Origin: Euryodendron excelsum
Taxonomy: Eukaryota > Streptophyta > Magnoliopsida > Ericales > Pentaphylacaceae
DNA: 64,000 nt
Assembly (NCBI GenBank): GCA_033060915.1
Contig: CM065393.1
Coordinates: forward strand, 3,378,001-3,442,000
Direction: 5' to 3'
Position numbers and translations under genes: made by a program. The notes beneath the pieces are model-generated. The model was given only the letters and a program-made list of their open reading frames with translations, did not search any database and had not been told where the DNA came from. Shown piece after piece: positions 23,018 through 34,251 of the stretch (position 1 is its first letter; each line of letters opens with the position of its first letter).

Positions 23018-23348
23018 AAGTGTCAAAATCATAATTCTGTGTGAACTTCATTTCCTTTTCTTCTTTTTATATGTAATAGATACAGCCTTTACCCCTTTAT
23101 TTGTTTGTATTTGCCAAATATAATGTAATAAGCTCCATAAGTTACAAGAAAAAATGCAGCAAGAATTCGCAAAAGGTGCTCGAAAAAATTTATTGTTCAT
23201 TAAATGTTTTTATAACTTACGTAAGCGTATTATGTTTGACTTGTTCAAACGTGACATTGTCACTTTGGCAGCATAGTTGCATCCCCAGTCCCTACACATT
23301 CAACGGAGACGCGTTCGTGCTCGAGAAAGGCAAGATTAATGTGACGTA

Positions 23349-24739
23349 ACACTCGTTATGGTCACTATAATACTCTGTAACACTCGTTACAGTCAGAATT
23401 TTAATTGTATATATGTCCCCACCTGTGAACTTATACTTTGTACGTGGGGGTTAAAGTTACTTCCATCATTTTCTTTATAACAAATGTTTAAATGGGAATC
23501 AATCATGCTCACTTGTAAGAAAAATAGGTATCAATCAAAATTAAATGAGAATCAATCCTGTTCACTTTTGCAAAAGAAGAAAAAAAAAAAAAAGAATTGT
23601 CATGCATGTCCTTAGTGGTGGAGCCATGAAATTAATTCATGGGGCACCCATTAATCACAACAAAGACATTTTTTTTTTCTTTTTAGTCAACATTGGGACA
23701 TTTTATTTCATATATATATATATATATAACGTATATATATGTATATATATGGATCTTAAAACATAATAACTATTTAAGGTGGACATTTATAAATTTTCAG
23801 AATCTAAAATTAAATATTATTTTTAAAACTATTGGTAAAAATAGAAATTTTTAAAAATTTGAGGGGGCAAATTAAAAATTATTTCCAAAATTGAGGATAA
23901 AAGTAGGTGACTTTTTCAAAATTTGACAAGTAAATAGAAAATAATGTCTAAAATCATAGGGTAAAATAGAATTTTTCAAAATCTTATGGGGGCATTTAGA
24001 AATTTTGAAGGAAAAAAATAAAAATTAGTTTTAAAATTATGGGAAAAAATAAAGTTTTTGAAAGTTAAGGGTGGCATGTGACTCCTAGGCGTGAGCTGCC
24101 TCTGCCGCTGCATGCCCTCAATATGTTACAATCTGTATTACTTTATGTTGTAGTCAAGTTATTGTAATTACTAAAAAGTACATTTTACAAAAAATAATAA
24201 TACATTAAATAGTATATTTGGGAATCATTTTTAATTTTTTGCAAAAATGAAGGTTTATTGATACGATTTAAAAAATAAAAAAAACAACCATTCATGAATT
24301 CCATTTTTGAATCCTTCCCATTCCAATCCCCTAAGATCACCAATGAGTACGGAACAGACGGATGGATTGTTTTCCATTTTGGCTCTCAATTAGTGTTGAA
24401 AAACGTAATTTCCGAATGAAAATGACAAAAGATACTAATGAAATCAGAAAGCCTGTAATACACATGAATCATGAAAGTAGCTAACCATCATTCGTAACTT
24501 CTCTGTTGCAAAGTTAATCATCATCATCGTAATTTTCCTGTTGCACAGTGAATGCATTGATATCCTTTTGCATATATCTATTATTCTTAAATCTAACCCC
24601 ATTAAAAGGTCTATTCAAAATGTTGTAAAGATACAGGAGGGGGAGCAAGGAACAGAGGAAAGGAAAGGGTACGTTAGCCCCAGACATCTTGTAGCCGTCT
24701 CCTCTAGTGCCTTATCTAATTATCTAAGATTTGCCTTGT
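23349..24739. other. AT-rich intergenic DNA with a possible degenerate DNA element at 23613-24109
   Basis: TAGTGGTGGAGCCA near 23613 and the approximate reverse complement of it near 24090-24109 (GAGCTGCCTCTGCCGCTG) bracket about 500 bp of AT-rich DNA with several GGGGGCA-type blocks. This looks like a decayed inverted-repeat element, but no target duplication is clear. No gene is supported in the rest. Confidence 0.35.
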
Positions 24740-25278
24740 GCAGGAAAAATGCAATGGGCTAGAATGGTAACCCCAAAGCGCCAGTCTTGGACGTTCATAT
24801 GTTGGACTTTCATCTGCATCAAGAAGATGGATGTGCCTGCCATATTGTCTTCCTTGATTATAGCTCCAATATCCCTAATTCACAAATAAAACTTCAACTC
24901 AGATATAATGGAAAAAGAAAACTTCAATACTTTCATGGAGTTTGTAGTTTGTACACAAGGAGAAAGCAAGATTTTTAGATTCTTTAGTACTTACTATATA
25001 AAAAAAGATTTTTAGATTCTTTAGCCTTTGAAACTTAGTGCTCAGTCCATTTCCACAGCAGCCAAACTAGAAGGATCTATTATAATGTCAAATTCATACT
25101 AAAATAAAATAACAGGCAAGAGTTTCTATGGTCATAGCAGATAAATCTATTTTCATCTCAAACACAACAAATTAGAAATCCTAGATGATTGTTCGCACAG
25201 GGTAGTAAATCAAGTATGTATGTGCATAGACAGTACAGTATTAAGAATGACAGAGAGAGACAGAGACAGAGACAGAGA
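24740..25278 (-). other. Non-coding; possible decayed terminal exon of the methyltransferase relic
   Basis: On the minus strand around 24740-24870 a stretch reads ..NVQDWRFGVTILA.., faintly like the D-R-R-F-G-R-T-H-L-A end of RsmD-type proteins. The match is weak and could be chance. Nothing else is recognised. Confidence 0.2.
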
Positions 25279-25330
25279 AGAGAAGAAGAAGAAGAAGAAG
25301 AAGAAGAAGAAGAAGCAGAAGAAGAAGAAA
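25277..25330. repeat. (GAA)n microsatellite with adjoining (GACA)n-like tract
   Basis: GAA triplets with one CAG interruption, preceded by AGAGACAGAGACAG. It lies within what would be the intron after the second methyltransferase exon. Confidence 0.9.
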
Positions 25331-25355
25331 CAAAGAAATGTCATACGCCGCATAC

Positions 25356-25830
25356 CTAAAAACTGTTCAGCGAGTTCTAAGAAATTTTCAACAGGAAATA
25401 TATGTATAATTGAAACATCAAGAAAACCAGTCCATTCTAAATTTGATCGTAGAACATCTGAAACAACCCATGGATCCATCTCAACAAAATGCACCTAGGA
25501 GTATGCAAGTGTGAACAGTAGCCGTTTCAGCAAACCAACAAAAGAAAAACATGCAATCACTGTGAAAGAAACTAAAACCAAAGAACACCCCAAAAAATCT
25601 CATTACCAATATTCAAGTCAAACTCACTTTTCTAGATGGATAACAAAGCTATTCCATCCATTATGAGTTCAACAATAATTTACAAGCTAAACAATAATTT
25701 ACTGAATTAATAATAGTACCTCAGACCATCCCCGGCTGAGAGCCTCAATACTGATATCCCGTGCAGCTACACAAGTCTAACCAACGACCAGACCTTAAAG
25801 ATGCAGGACAGCCACCAGCCGTGTTAACAA
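25356..25830 (-). pseudogene. Two exons of an RsmD-type rRNA (guanine-N2) methyltransferase gene, broken
   Basis: Exon A ends at 25720 with donor G|GTACT. It reads LRSGRWLDLCSCTG and, after a 1-2 nt frameshift, SIEALSRGWSE, which corresponds to the SAM-binding motif (usually L-D-L-Y-S-G-T-G). Exon B, 25494-25356 (acceptor CTCCTAG, donor AG|GTATGC), is open and reads HFVEMDPWVVSDVL then NLEWTGFLDVSI, strongly like plant plastid RsmD homologues that methylate small-subunit rRNA. Exon junction phase is zero and consistent. The 5' exons are missing: within about 50 bp upstream the sequence becomes a copia fragment. The frameshift, changed motif and missing ends make it a relic. Confidence 0.72.
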
Positions 25831-25874
25831 AGACACAATAATATGTCCTCAACAATATTATAATTATCAAACTA

Positions 25875-27405
25875 TCATCCACATGATGGTTCAATCCCAA
25901 ACAAATATATTACAGTATACACAGTAATGGAGAGCAGGATCCAGATAGATTTAAGCATGGCTACCGGTGAGAAGATTTTCTCATAATCGATCCTTTCTTT
26001 TTTAGTATAACCCTTCGCCACCAATCTAGCTTTGTGTCTCAACTCTACCTTTTGGACCTCTCTTCTGCTAGTAGACACACTTGTAACTTGCCAGTGATTG
26101 GAATACATAGACTTCATCTTAGCTTTCATAGCAACTTGCCAGTGACTCACATCTACATCATCCAAAGCCTCATTGTAGTTTTTAGGATCATGTTCTTCTG
26201 AGATTACCTCATTGGATTCTCCCAAGAACATGAACTTGTCAGGTGCCTTGGCTATCCTCTCACTACAAAGAGTTTCCAGTCTTTCAACCAATTCTGGATC
26301 TATGGTTTCTGGTAAAGACTCTAGTGTATTGATATTACATGTGCTTAATGGCCTGCCAATTTCAGTACTATTTTCCCCACCCAATTCCTCTAGCACTATA
26401 TAGCTTTGAGGCTTGTGATTTATTATGTAGTCCTCCCTGAGTAGATAACATTTGTGCTAACAAATACCCTCTGCTTCTCAGGACTATAAAATAAACCATC
26501 TTTGGTTCCTTTTGGATACCCCACAAACAAATAAGCTTTTGATCTTACCTCTAATTTACCGGCGTCCCCATTCCTAACATGAGCAGGATAACCCCAAATT
26601 CTAAGGTGTTAGAGGTTGGGCTTTTTCTCACTCCACAACTCTTTTAGCGTTGTTTTTTTCTTGGTTGGTGCCAAGTTCAGAAGATACATGACTGTCTCCA
26701 GAATATATTCCCAAAAGGATATGGGTAATGAGGAATAACTCATCATCAATCTCACCACATCTAAAAGAGTTCGGTTCCTTCTTTCTGCAATACCATTTTG
26801 CTTTAGTGTGCTCGAAGCAGTCAAATGAGAGATTACCCCATACTGGCACAAGTAATCCTTAAACTCTTCTAAGAGGTGTTCACCACCTCTATAAGATCAA
26901 AGGGGCCTTTAGGCTTTTACCTGTCTGCATTTTCGCTTATGCCATAAACTCTTTAAATTTCTCAAAGGTCTCAGACTTCCAGTGCATAAGAAAATATAGC
27001 CATATCTTCAGTAATCGTCTATGAAAGTAACAAAATACTCGTAACCACCTCTTGCCCAAATGTTCATAGGACTACACACATCAGTGTGCACTAATTCCAA
27101 CAATTCTTTAGCTTTATGACCTTTTCCAAGAAACTACCTCTTGTTATTTTACCCTCTAAACAGGATTTGTAGACTGGCAATGGTTCAAGAACCAAAGAAC
27201 CTAAAGGTCCATCATTTACCAGTCTTTGGGTCCTACTTAGATTGATATGACCCAGTCTTACAGGCCAAAGATATGTGGAACTAATAGAAGGTTCTTTTCT
27301 TTTAAATGGTAAAGTCTTAGATGTACTAACTATCTCAATGTCAAGCAATGTAAGAGCCATAGGAGACTTAGTTCTTGTAGGAGTTACCAGATACAGACCA
27401 TCCAC
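25875..27405 (-). pseudogene. Copia integrase and N-terminal RT, broken
   Basis: From 27405: the pre-integrase zinc region (RLGHINLSRTQRLVNDGPL, then CLEGK), integrase remnants with QNGIAERRNRTLLD at about 26740-26800 (the Glu of the D-D-E triad region), and from 26396 the entry to the RT domain (DPKNYNEALDDVD, HKARLVAKGYTKKERIDYE, FSPVA). The frame is interrupted several times. The sequence stops before the first catalytic Asp motif of RT, so this copy cannot encode active RT. Confidence 0.85.
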
Positions 27406-27515
27406 TACTGTCCTAGAATAAATAAAACTTTCATTTTTTTTTTTTTATCAAAACATTTGAATCAAAATGTACTAAAAAACCATTTTTATACAGGCGCGAA
27501 TCCGGAATAAGATTC

Positions 27516-28495
27516 CTAAATATCCAGTAAATGGAGACAATGATATAAAATCAAACTTCTACTATCAAAAGATAACCTAACTACTCCTACGGCTACTACA
27601 GATACTTGATCATACGTCCCTAAGTGCAAACTGATCTCCCTATCACTTAACTTCCTAGTTACTTGGAACCCCTTGCCTTTGTTTGGCGAGATAGTCTGGA
27701 TAGTTCCTCTTCCAAAACCCAATCTTGCCACAAAGGAAACATTTCCCTTTGGACTTCTTGTCTCTAATAACTGCTTTGGGCTTGGCTACCCCCTTGTATG
27801 TTCCCCTAAGCTTGTTCTTCTTCCCATCCTTCTTGCCTTTCGACTTAGAATTAGAAGAACTTACTTGAGCCTAAACCATGTTAACACTCTATTTGGTCAT
27901 AATAATTCCTTCAGTTGCCTTGAGTTCATTCATTAGTTCAGCTACAGTAAAATCTCTTTTGTTCATCAAATGGTTTAGCTTGAATTGATTGAATAAACTA
28001 GGCAGAGACTGAAGAATCATATCAATTTGGGACTCCTCGTCTATCTTAGCTCTGAGAATCTCAAATTCGTTCAAAAAACCAATCATTTTCAAAACATGAT
28101 CTTAGAATGGAGTCCCCTGGGCCATTTTGGTGTTAAGTAGGTTCATCATGGCTTGCTACTTGGCAAGTCGCCCTTACTTTCCAAGCATCTCCTTGAAATT
28201 CTGAAGCATATCAGCAGTAGTAAACACATTTTGATGATGATTTTGTAACACATTTGACAAAAATGTCAGTATGTAGCAACAAGACACCTCATCGGCCTTC
28301 TGCCACTCCGATACACATCAATCTCATCTTGAGGAGCACTAGCCCCTGGCATATCAAAATAGGGCTAGGTAAGGACAAATTTGTACCCCTCAGTTGTGAG
28401 CATAATATCAAGGTACTTTTTCAGTCCACATAATTTGGGCCAGTAAGTTTGTTTTGACCGAGGATAATAGCAAGTGGATTAAAAGGATTAGACAT
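27516..28495 (-). pseudogene. Copia Gag and protease region, broken
   Basis: The likely start MSNPFNPLAII is at 28495. It continues with a Gag stretch at 28092-27889 (LNEFEILRAKI, LQSLPSLFNQFKLN, MNKRDFTVAELMNELKATE). A zinc-knuckle remnant at about 27700-27760 reads CFLCGKIGFWKRNY, with the His and last Cys of C-C-H-C lost. Protease-side sequence (DREISLHLGTYDQVSVVAVG) follows at 27731-27516. Stops and frame changes are frequent. Confidence 0.8.
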
Positions 28496-30785
28496 CTGAA
28501 AAATAACCATACATCCATACATTAGCAATTATGTAAATTTAGACCTCGTGATGAAATGAATGAAATGCAATCTTGTGGTACTCTTGAACCATATATACAA
28601 TAGAGATCATTTGTCTCACTAGCTATCCAGTGAACTCTCTAGTACCCTCCGGAGGAACACCTAAGATTGGTGACAAGGTACAAGCCCACCAACTAGTGTG
28701 GATACTATCTCCATCAACTCCCATTATCTAGGCATCTCATGCAAAGTGAAGGTTGACAATCGATATTCTTTAGCCTTCTAATCCAAGAATACCCTCTGGA
28801 GGAGCACTCAAGATTGATGTCAAAGTATACTTGAATTAATCAAGTGTACACCATTGTAAAGACTTAAAAGAGTACTGGAATGAGGAAGCGTCTTCGTAGG
28901 GGAAATCACCATCACCTGTATACACCTTAACCCTATCACATGGAAACTCACAACTTGTAACCAGTAAACAATGCACCCTCCGGAGGAACACCCAAGATTA
29001 GCATCAAGGTACACGTTTACCTTACTTGTGAGCCTACAATTGAAAGGCTGTGGGATATATAGTACTCCCTCTCCCACATGATTATTTAAAGTTGAGAGTT
29101 CTTATATACAATTTGATTCCAAATCAAAATATGTGCATGTAACAATGCTAAGTTTCTCAATTTAATCACAGGAACCCAATTTGAAAGAAAAATTTTTTTA
29201 GTGAACCCTACTGGGCCGTGGGCCCAATTAGCCCATTAGGGACTTACTAGTCATCTAATGACCTTAGTCTTACTTTGATTAGTCCTTGCTTCGTTTTTCT
29301 TTTCAAAAACATGTCCCGTTTTATTTTTGGAAACAATTTCAAATTAGGAAACTTTTTTAAATATGGAAACTTTCCAAATTTATGAACTTGGCTTTAAAAT
29401 ACCTTAGGACATTACATGAAACTTTTCATTTTTTAAAATTTTTACAAAATCTAGTAACTTGTCACTTTTGAAAAGTACATAAGTATGATATCTAAAAAAC
29501 TTGAAAAACTTGACAACTTTGACCTAAATGATATTTCACAAAACTAGTTTAAATTAGGAAAGTTTCAAAATAGGAAACCTTCACTAAGTTCATTATCTTG
29601 AAATTAGGGTTCCAAGATCAAATAGGAATATAAGCATTTATGACATGTGAGATACTTCCTTAATTTAGATAAATGATCCACATATATCATGGTCAAAGTT
29701 TGACTAGTCAAATATGTATGACTAGGAAACTTGATTCTTGTAAGGCAAGCTACATGCACATGCAAGATCAGAATATAAGTAAGATAGGCAATCAAGCATA
29801 TTAGGAAAATAAAGCATCCATCCACAAGGAAACCCCATAGCTCATGGATATCTATTTCTTATTCTAAATAGGAAAGCACAAGACTTCCTTGTGAGCCTTG
29901 GATTGCAAGATCTTTGACCACTAACTTTGAAAAGTAGATCTTCCAGTCAATCCCTTGGAGACCAAGCATGGAAAAAATAGGAAACCCTTCTTCTTCCTTC
30001 ATGGCCGAACCTTGTTGTTTTTGGAAGGATTCTGACTCCAAATATTGTTCTTCTTTACATAATCATGTAGATCTTGAAAAGTTACATGAAATAAAAAATC
30101 AATTCACCTAAAACGAACTCCCAAGCGCAAAGTTATGACCATTCAAAGTTTGCAAAGACAAGTTGTCCCCAAACCGTGAATTTTGTTCTTTTCTCTATTA
30201 CATTAGGAATAATCAAGAATGGAAGAATAAAAATACATAAAAGAACACTATACTCCATTAATGGAGTTTACAAAACTTCTAAACAAAAAATTTTGGTCAT
30301 AGGGAAACCATTAAAATTTATCCATTCGCGAAAAAGTTCATATTATAGTTCCCTTTACAATGACCCCAGTGAATTAAGGATTACAGTCTATGAAAGCAAT
30401 ACATGAATCAAACCTAATTCCATGAGATAGGGGTATGAAAAACATACATACATGCAATCTAGAAAATTTCAGCACTATTCCCATTCACATACATTCATTA
30501 AACATGAACTTAAACATGTGAGAATCAATTCTAAACAATATAGAACCATGCGGAAATAGAAAATTCAGCAAGGTATATGTTTGAGAAAACCATACCTTGA
30601 GTCAAGCTATGGTGGCCAAAACCCTAAGGGATGAATTCACCTTTGGGATGAACCCCTTAAGGTTCTTAGGTGTGAAAAAATAATACATGAAGCAATATAT
30701 GGGCAGCACAATAATTCTATATGTTCCACACTAATATATGATCATATTCATGCTACAACATAAAATCAATAAAGAGACATGAGAT
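28496..30785 (-). other. Long untranslated leader of the truncated copia element
   Basis: About 2.3 kb between primer-binding site and gag with no coding signal. It holds three related blocks at about 28643-28681, 28791-28830 and 28974-29013, each containing CCCTC(C/T)GGAGGA with a conserved flank (AAGATT..TCAAGGTAC). The rest is AT-rich with degenerate GGAAACTTT-type motifs. Confidence 0.55.
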
Positions 30786-30798
30786 GACTTTGATACCA
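30786..30798 (-). other. Copia primer-binding site
   Basis: The minus strand reads TGGTATCAAAGTC two bases after the LTR end CCATCA. It resembles the initiator Met-tRNA complement TGGTATCAGAGC used by plant copia elements. Confidence 0.8.
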
Positions 30799-30800
30799 AT

Positions 30801-32224
30801 TGATGGTTTGTGAGAAAACCTCTGCGGAAGCTATTTCAAAAACAACTTTGAGATCATACTCATGCATCTCCATTGATCTATGCATAAACAAACAACACGA
30901 TGAATTAAAGATCATACCTTGTAGGGTTTCATTGCACACCCTAAACAATGAGAACACTCAAAAAACTTAAGCTTCCTTCTTCTAGGGTTCTTCTTTGAAT
31001 CCTTGAATAACTTGAGCCTCCTTTAACCTAGGGTTCTTCCTCTTTGATCACTAAGACACAAGGGATGGCAAGAGTTGGTGGGAACTCATAAGCACACACA
31101 CACAAACACCCTTAGCTGAAATCTCTCTCTCCAAGCATTAGGTCTAGTCGGCCATCCTCTTGTATATATATACTACTCCTCTCTAAGTGCAAAGGGGGAG
31201 AGGGGGGGGGGGGGAGGGATCTCTAGGGTTTCCATATTCTAGGCTAACATCAAATTGCTATAATTGCACATTAACCCTTGATGAATATAGCAATTAATGA
31301 AACTACCATCAACTCCACTAAATGATGGTAGTTAACCTCCTAGAATAGGAAATTACATCAAGGCCCCTATCCTATTAATTGCCACAAAGATGAACCACCA
31401 CTATTGGTATTCGTAAATTGGCATCAAGCTAAAGAACTATTAGCTTGACCCATTTACATCTTATCCAAGACGGTCCAATCTAACAACTATTGATCACTAC
31501 AAATTATTTATTTTCTAAAAAGTCCTTTTGAAAATAAATAATAAATTTGTACTATAACTAGTATATGAATAAAAAAACTTGGCATGCCAACAGTGATCAA
31601 ACAAAAGACTGAGTTAAGGAAATACTTATCTCATAAGAGTGTGGTAACCTTATTAAGATTAGAAGTTTCCAAGTCCTAACATTGTACCCCCAACCTATCG
31701 AAGTATTGACCATATAGAAGTCTCGGCTCATTGATAAATCGAAGTGCACACCATTAAGTACTTGAGTCCTTTAATCCCTCAGGGTTAAGACTCACTTTGC
31801 AATTAATAGAGTCATAAGAAGTGACACTACCACTGACAATAATGGGTATGTATTCTTACCCTGATACAGTTCAATGTACTCCAAGTACATCAACATATTA
31901 ACTCGGAATCAACTACTCCAACTGTTGAGACCAACCATTCTATAAAATAGATGTTACGTGTATTATAGCCAACTAAGTGAGTTGTCCAAGATCACTCTGA
32001 CTATGAACTAAGTTTGAAATTACAAGTAGCTGGTGTGATCATGTATCTCTGTGTATGAATCGCATTCACACACATGATCAACCTTAAGTGCAATTCCTAG
32101 ACCTTACACATCTCATGCATATATATAATTGCTAACACAATATGAATGTAAACAAGAGAGAGAATCAAATATAATATTAATCAAATGTCCTAAACATGGC
32201 TTTAAGGGCTCATACAATCCAACA
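30801..32224 (-). repeat. Copia 5' LTR
   Basis: 1,424 bp. On the minus strand it begins TGTTGGATTGTATG and ends ACCATCA. A TATATATA stretch near 31162-31172 could be its promoter. The G-run at 31202-31214 lies inside. Confidence 0.75.
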
Positions 32225-32575
32225 CATTTCGGTCAATCTCTTTAGTAACAAGACCTCCTGCCTTGTCCAGAACTGGTGCCCCATTCTTGTCCGATACATT
32301 GATAGTGCTCATTTTATCAAACTAGTTAGGGGTAAGAACAAAACCTAGCAGTCTCTCAAAGAGCTCGGCCAGCAAGAACTAAATGAGGACATAACTCGTT
32401 ATCTTATAGTGACCCACTGATTGCTCCATCTCAAGCTTGATTAGATCTAGGCAAGCATACAAATTACCCAAAAATAAAGGCACCCACCCCTCGGGCTAAT
32501 TTGATGGCAAGAAGAAAGTTGACAGAAAAAATGCTATGAAGGCAGGAAAGAAGAGCTCAGATCGGTACTCCTCTC
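32225..32575 (-). pseudogene. PMD-like protein relic, C-terminal piece
   Basis: The minus strand reads YRSELFFPAFIAFFLSTFFLPS.., then ..GNLYACLDLIKLEMEQSVGHY and LLAELFERLLG, resembling the middle of plant mobile domain (aminotransferase-like) proteins. It directly continues the frame broken at 42466: the upstream piece ends ..YFEYTEE and this one resumes with E-Y-R-S across a 5-bp duplication (AAGAG/GAGAG). Stops replace Gln/Trp-type codons. The truncated copia LTR cuts it at 32225. Confidence 0.55.
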
Positions 32576-34251
32576 TGTTGGTCTAAGAAGGCAACCCAAG
32601 AGGGGGGCGAATTGGGTTTTATAGAATTTATATCAAATAATACAGCTGAAAACAATTTATGTATTTTGACAATAATTAATCTAAGTATAAATCAATTAAG
32701 CAAATAATCGAACACAATGCAAGCAAGTATAATAAGCAAATAAGCAAAACAGAGCAAGAAAAGAAAAGCACCAGATTTATAGAGGTTCGGCCAACCTTGC
32801 CTACGTCCTCTCTTCTTCGATCTTTTTGAAGGTATTTCACTATGTAAAGACCCTTACATGGCCGCTAGTTTTGCTACAAGTGCCTAGCTCACTCTTACAA
32901 GAGCTCTTCCCTAAGCTCTCATAACCCAAGAGATTTTGTCCAAGCTTCTCTCAAACTTACAAGTGATTTTGTCCAACCTTCACTCAAACTTACAAGTATT
33001 TTTAACCAAGAACACTCAAACTCACAGGTTTACAAACCGACCCAAGTGAAATGAATAAATTTTTTACAAATGATAACTCTCTTAGTGAGTAGATGAACAA
33101 GAATAGCTTAATAGATAACCTTAATCACTTAGCAAAAATTGTAGCAGTGAGGGCATAACAGATTTTCGGCTTTTTGCACTTGATATAGCAGGTATAATCA
33201 CTCTATCTTGTGTTTAAAAGCTCTAGAGATCAAGTATTTATAGTCATGGATTGATTCTAACCGTTGGTAGTGGATGAGAGACCATTTGATGCAAGAACGG
33301 CGGAGAATAACGTTAAAAAATAGAGTCATTGCTGTAAATGAGTCGACTCTTTTGCTACAGGGGTCTACTCTTTTTAAGTTTCAGCAGATTTTTCAAGGGT
33401 CTGCTCAAATGAGTCGACTCTTTTGTGCTAGGGGTCGACTCTTTTTGTTTAAAACTGCAAAATTAACTCTCTATTTGAATGAGTCGACTCTTTTAGAGTG
33501 AGGGGCTGACTCTTTTGATCTCCATCAAAATTTTCAGCCTCTGTTTGAATGAGTCGACTCTTTTGCTTGAGGGGTCAACTCTTTTTTAGGAAAATCCTTA
33601 ACTTTTGCAATATTTCTTCAATCTTCTTTAATATCTTCAAGCTCTTTAAGGATCATCCAACTAAACTTTTTAAGGCTTGAAAACACTTCTTCAAGACTTG
33701 ATGACTTCAAGAACATCTTCAATCCTTCAATATGAAATCAACTCTATTTTGATTCTTGTAGAGCTCTTCAATCATTATTGCCTCATCCATTGATTTAAGT
33801 TTCCTTCAAGATCTTCAAGAAAGCTTCCAAGACTTGAGCCCTTTACATTTTAACTATCCTTTGAGAAATCTTCAACAAATATGGCTTATTCTTTTTATTC
33901 AAGGTTTTGAGCATTTTCAATGTTCTTCCTTGACATCCATCATCTTGAAATTTCTTCATTCTTTATAAGAACACCATTGTTGAATATGTTATTCCTTTAT
34001 GCTTCTCAATCTTCAATCCAAGATTTTCATTATCTTGAAATTCCTTCATTCTCTTATAAGATTAGTTTTGCTGAATATATTCTCTCATCATGCTTATCAA
34101 CATTCATTTTAATATTTGCATCACAAGTTCTCCATTGTGATAAGCTTCAAGTCATGATAGAAATCTAATAATTAATTTGTACACTTAAATAGAATTATTA
34201 GATCATTAAACCAAGTTTTGTTATCATCAAAATCAAGGCATTGAATCAACA
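32576..34251 (-). repeat. Sirevirus 3' LTR (left)
   Basis: 1,676 bp, ends TGTTGG..TCAACA in plus orientation. It contains four ~70-bp units with GAGTCGACTC at 33340, 33411, 33481 and 33551. It is 73 bp longer than its partner because of one extra unit. Confidence 0.9.
33330..33590. repeat. Four-unit 70-bp repeat with GAGTCGACTC palindromes (left LTR)
   Basis: Each unit carries AATGAGTCGACTCTTTTG followed about 15 bp later by GGGGTCGACTCTTTT or a variant, so palindromes occur in pairs. The right LTR has three units (41235, 41305, 41374). Related single motifs occur at about 35530-35600 in the internal region. Confidence 0.9.

Larger units (their letters stand above)
21207..23348 (+). repeat. 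Segmental duplication, copy 2, 3' part (carries second XTH gene)
   Basis: Continues the homology to copy 1 from about 6254 to 8399 immediately after the gypsy target duplication. Similarity fades after about 23270 and ends near 23348. From about 22000 to 23250 it is almost identical to copy 1, including introns and 3' UTR. Confidence 0.9.
25870..32224 (-). mobile_element. Ty1/copia retrotransposon, 3'-truncated, minus strand
   Basis: Reads right to left: 5' LTR (32224-30801), primer-binding site, a 2.3-kb leader, gag start at 28495, gag, protease, integrase and the beginning of RT, then abrupt loss at about 25870-25920 next to the methyltransferase relic. Integrase before RT defines Ty1/copia. 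No 3' LTR or second target duplication is found, so the 3' half was deleted. It abuts the PMD relic at 32225. Confidence 0.85.

Noticed and set aside
23101..23349. Open frame after XTH copy 2 ending TFNGDAFVLEKGKINVT
   Set aside because: It starts inside the 3' UTR, the equivalent in copy 1 is disrupted, and I could not assign the end to a protein family; it may be a trace of an older gene, but support is insufficient.
25220..25498. Poly-Lys plus-strand open frame
   Set aside because: Produced by the (GAA)n microsatellite and antisense to the methyltransferase exon.
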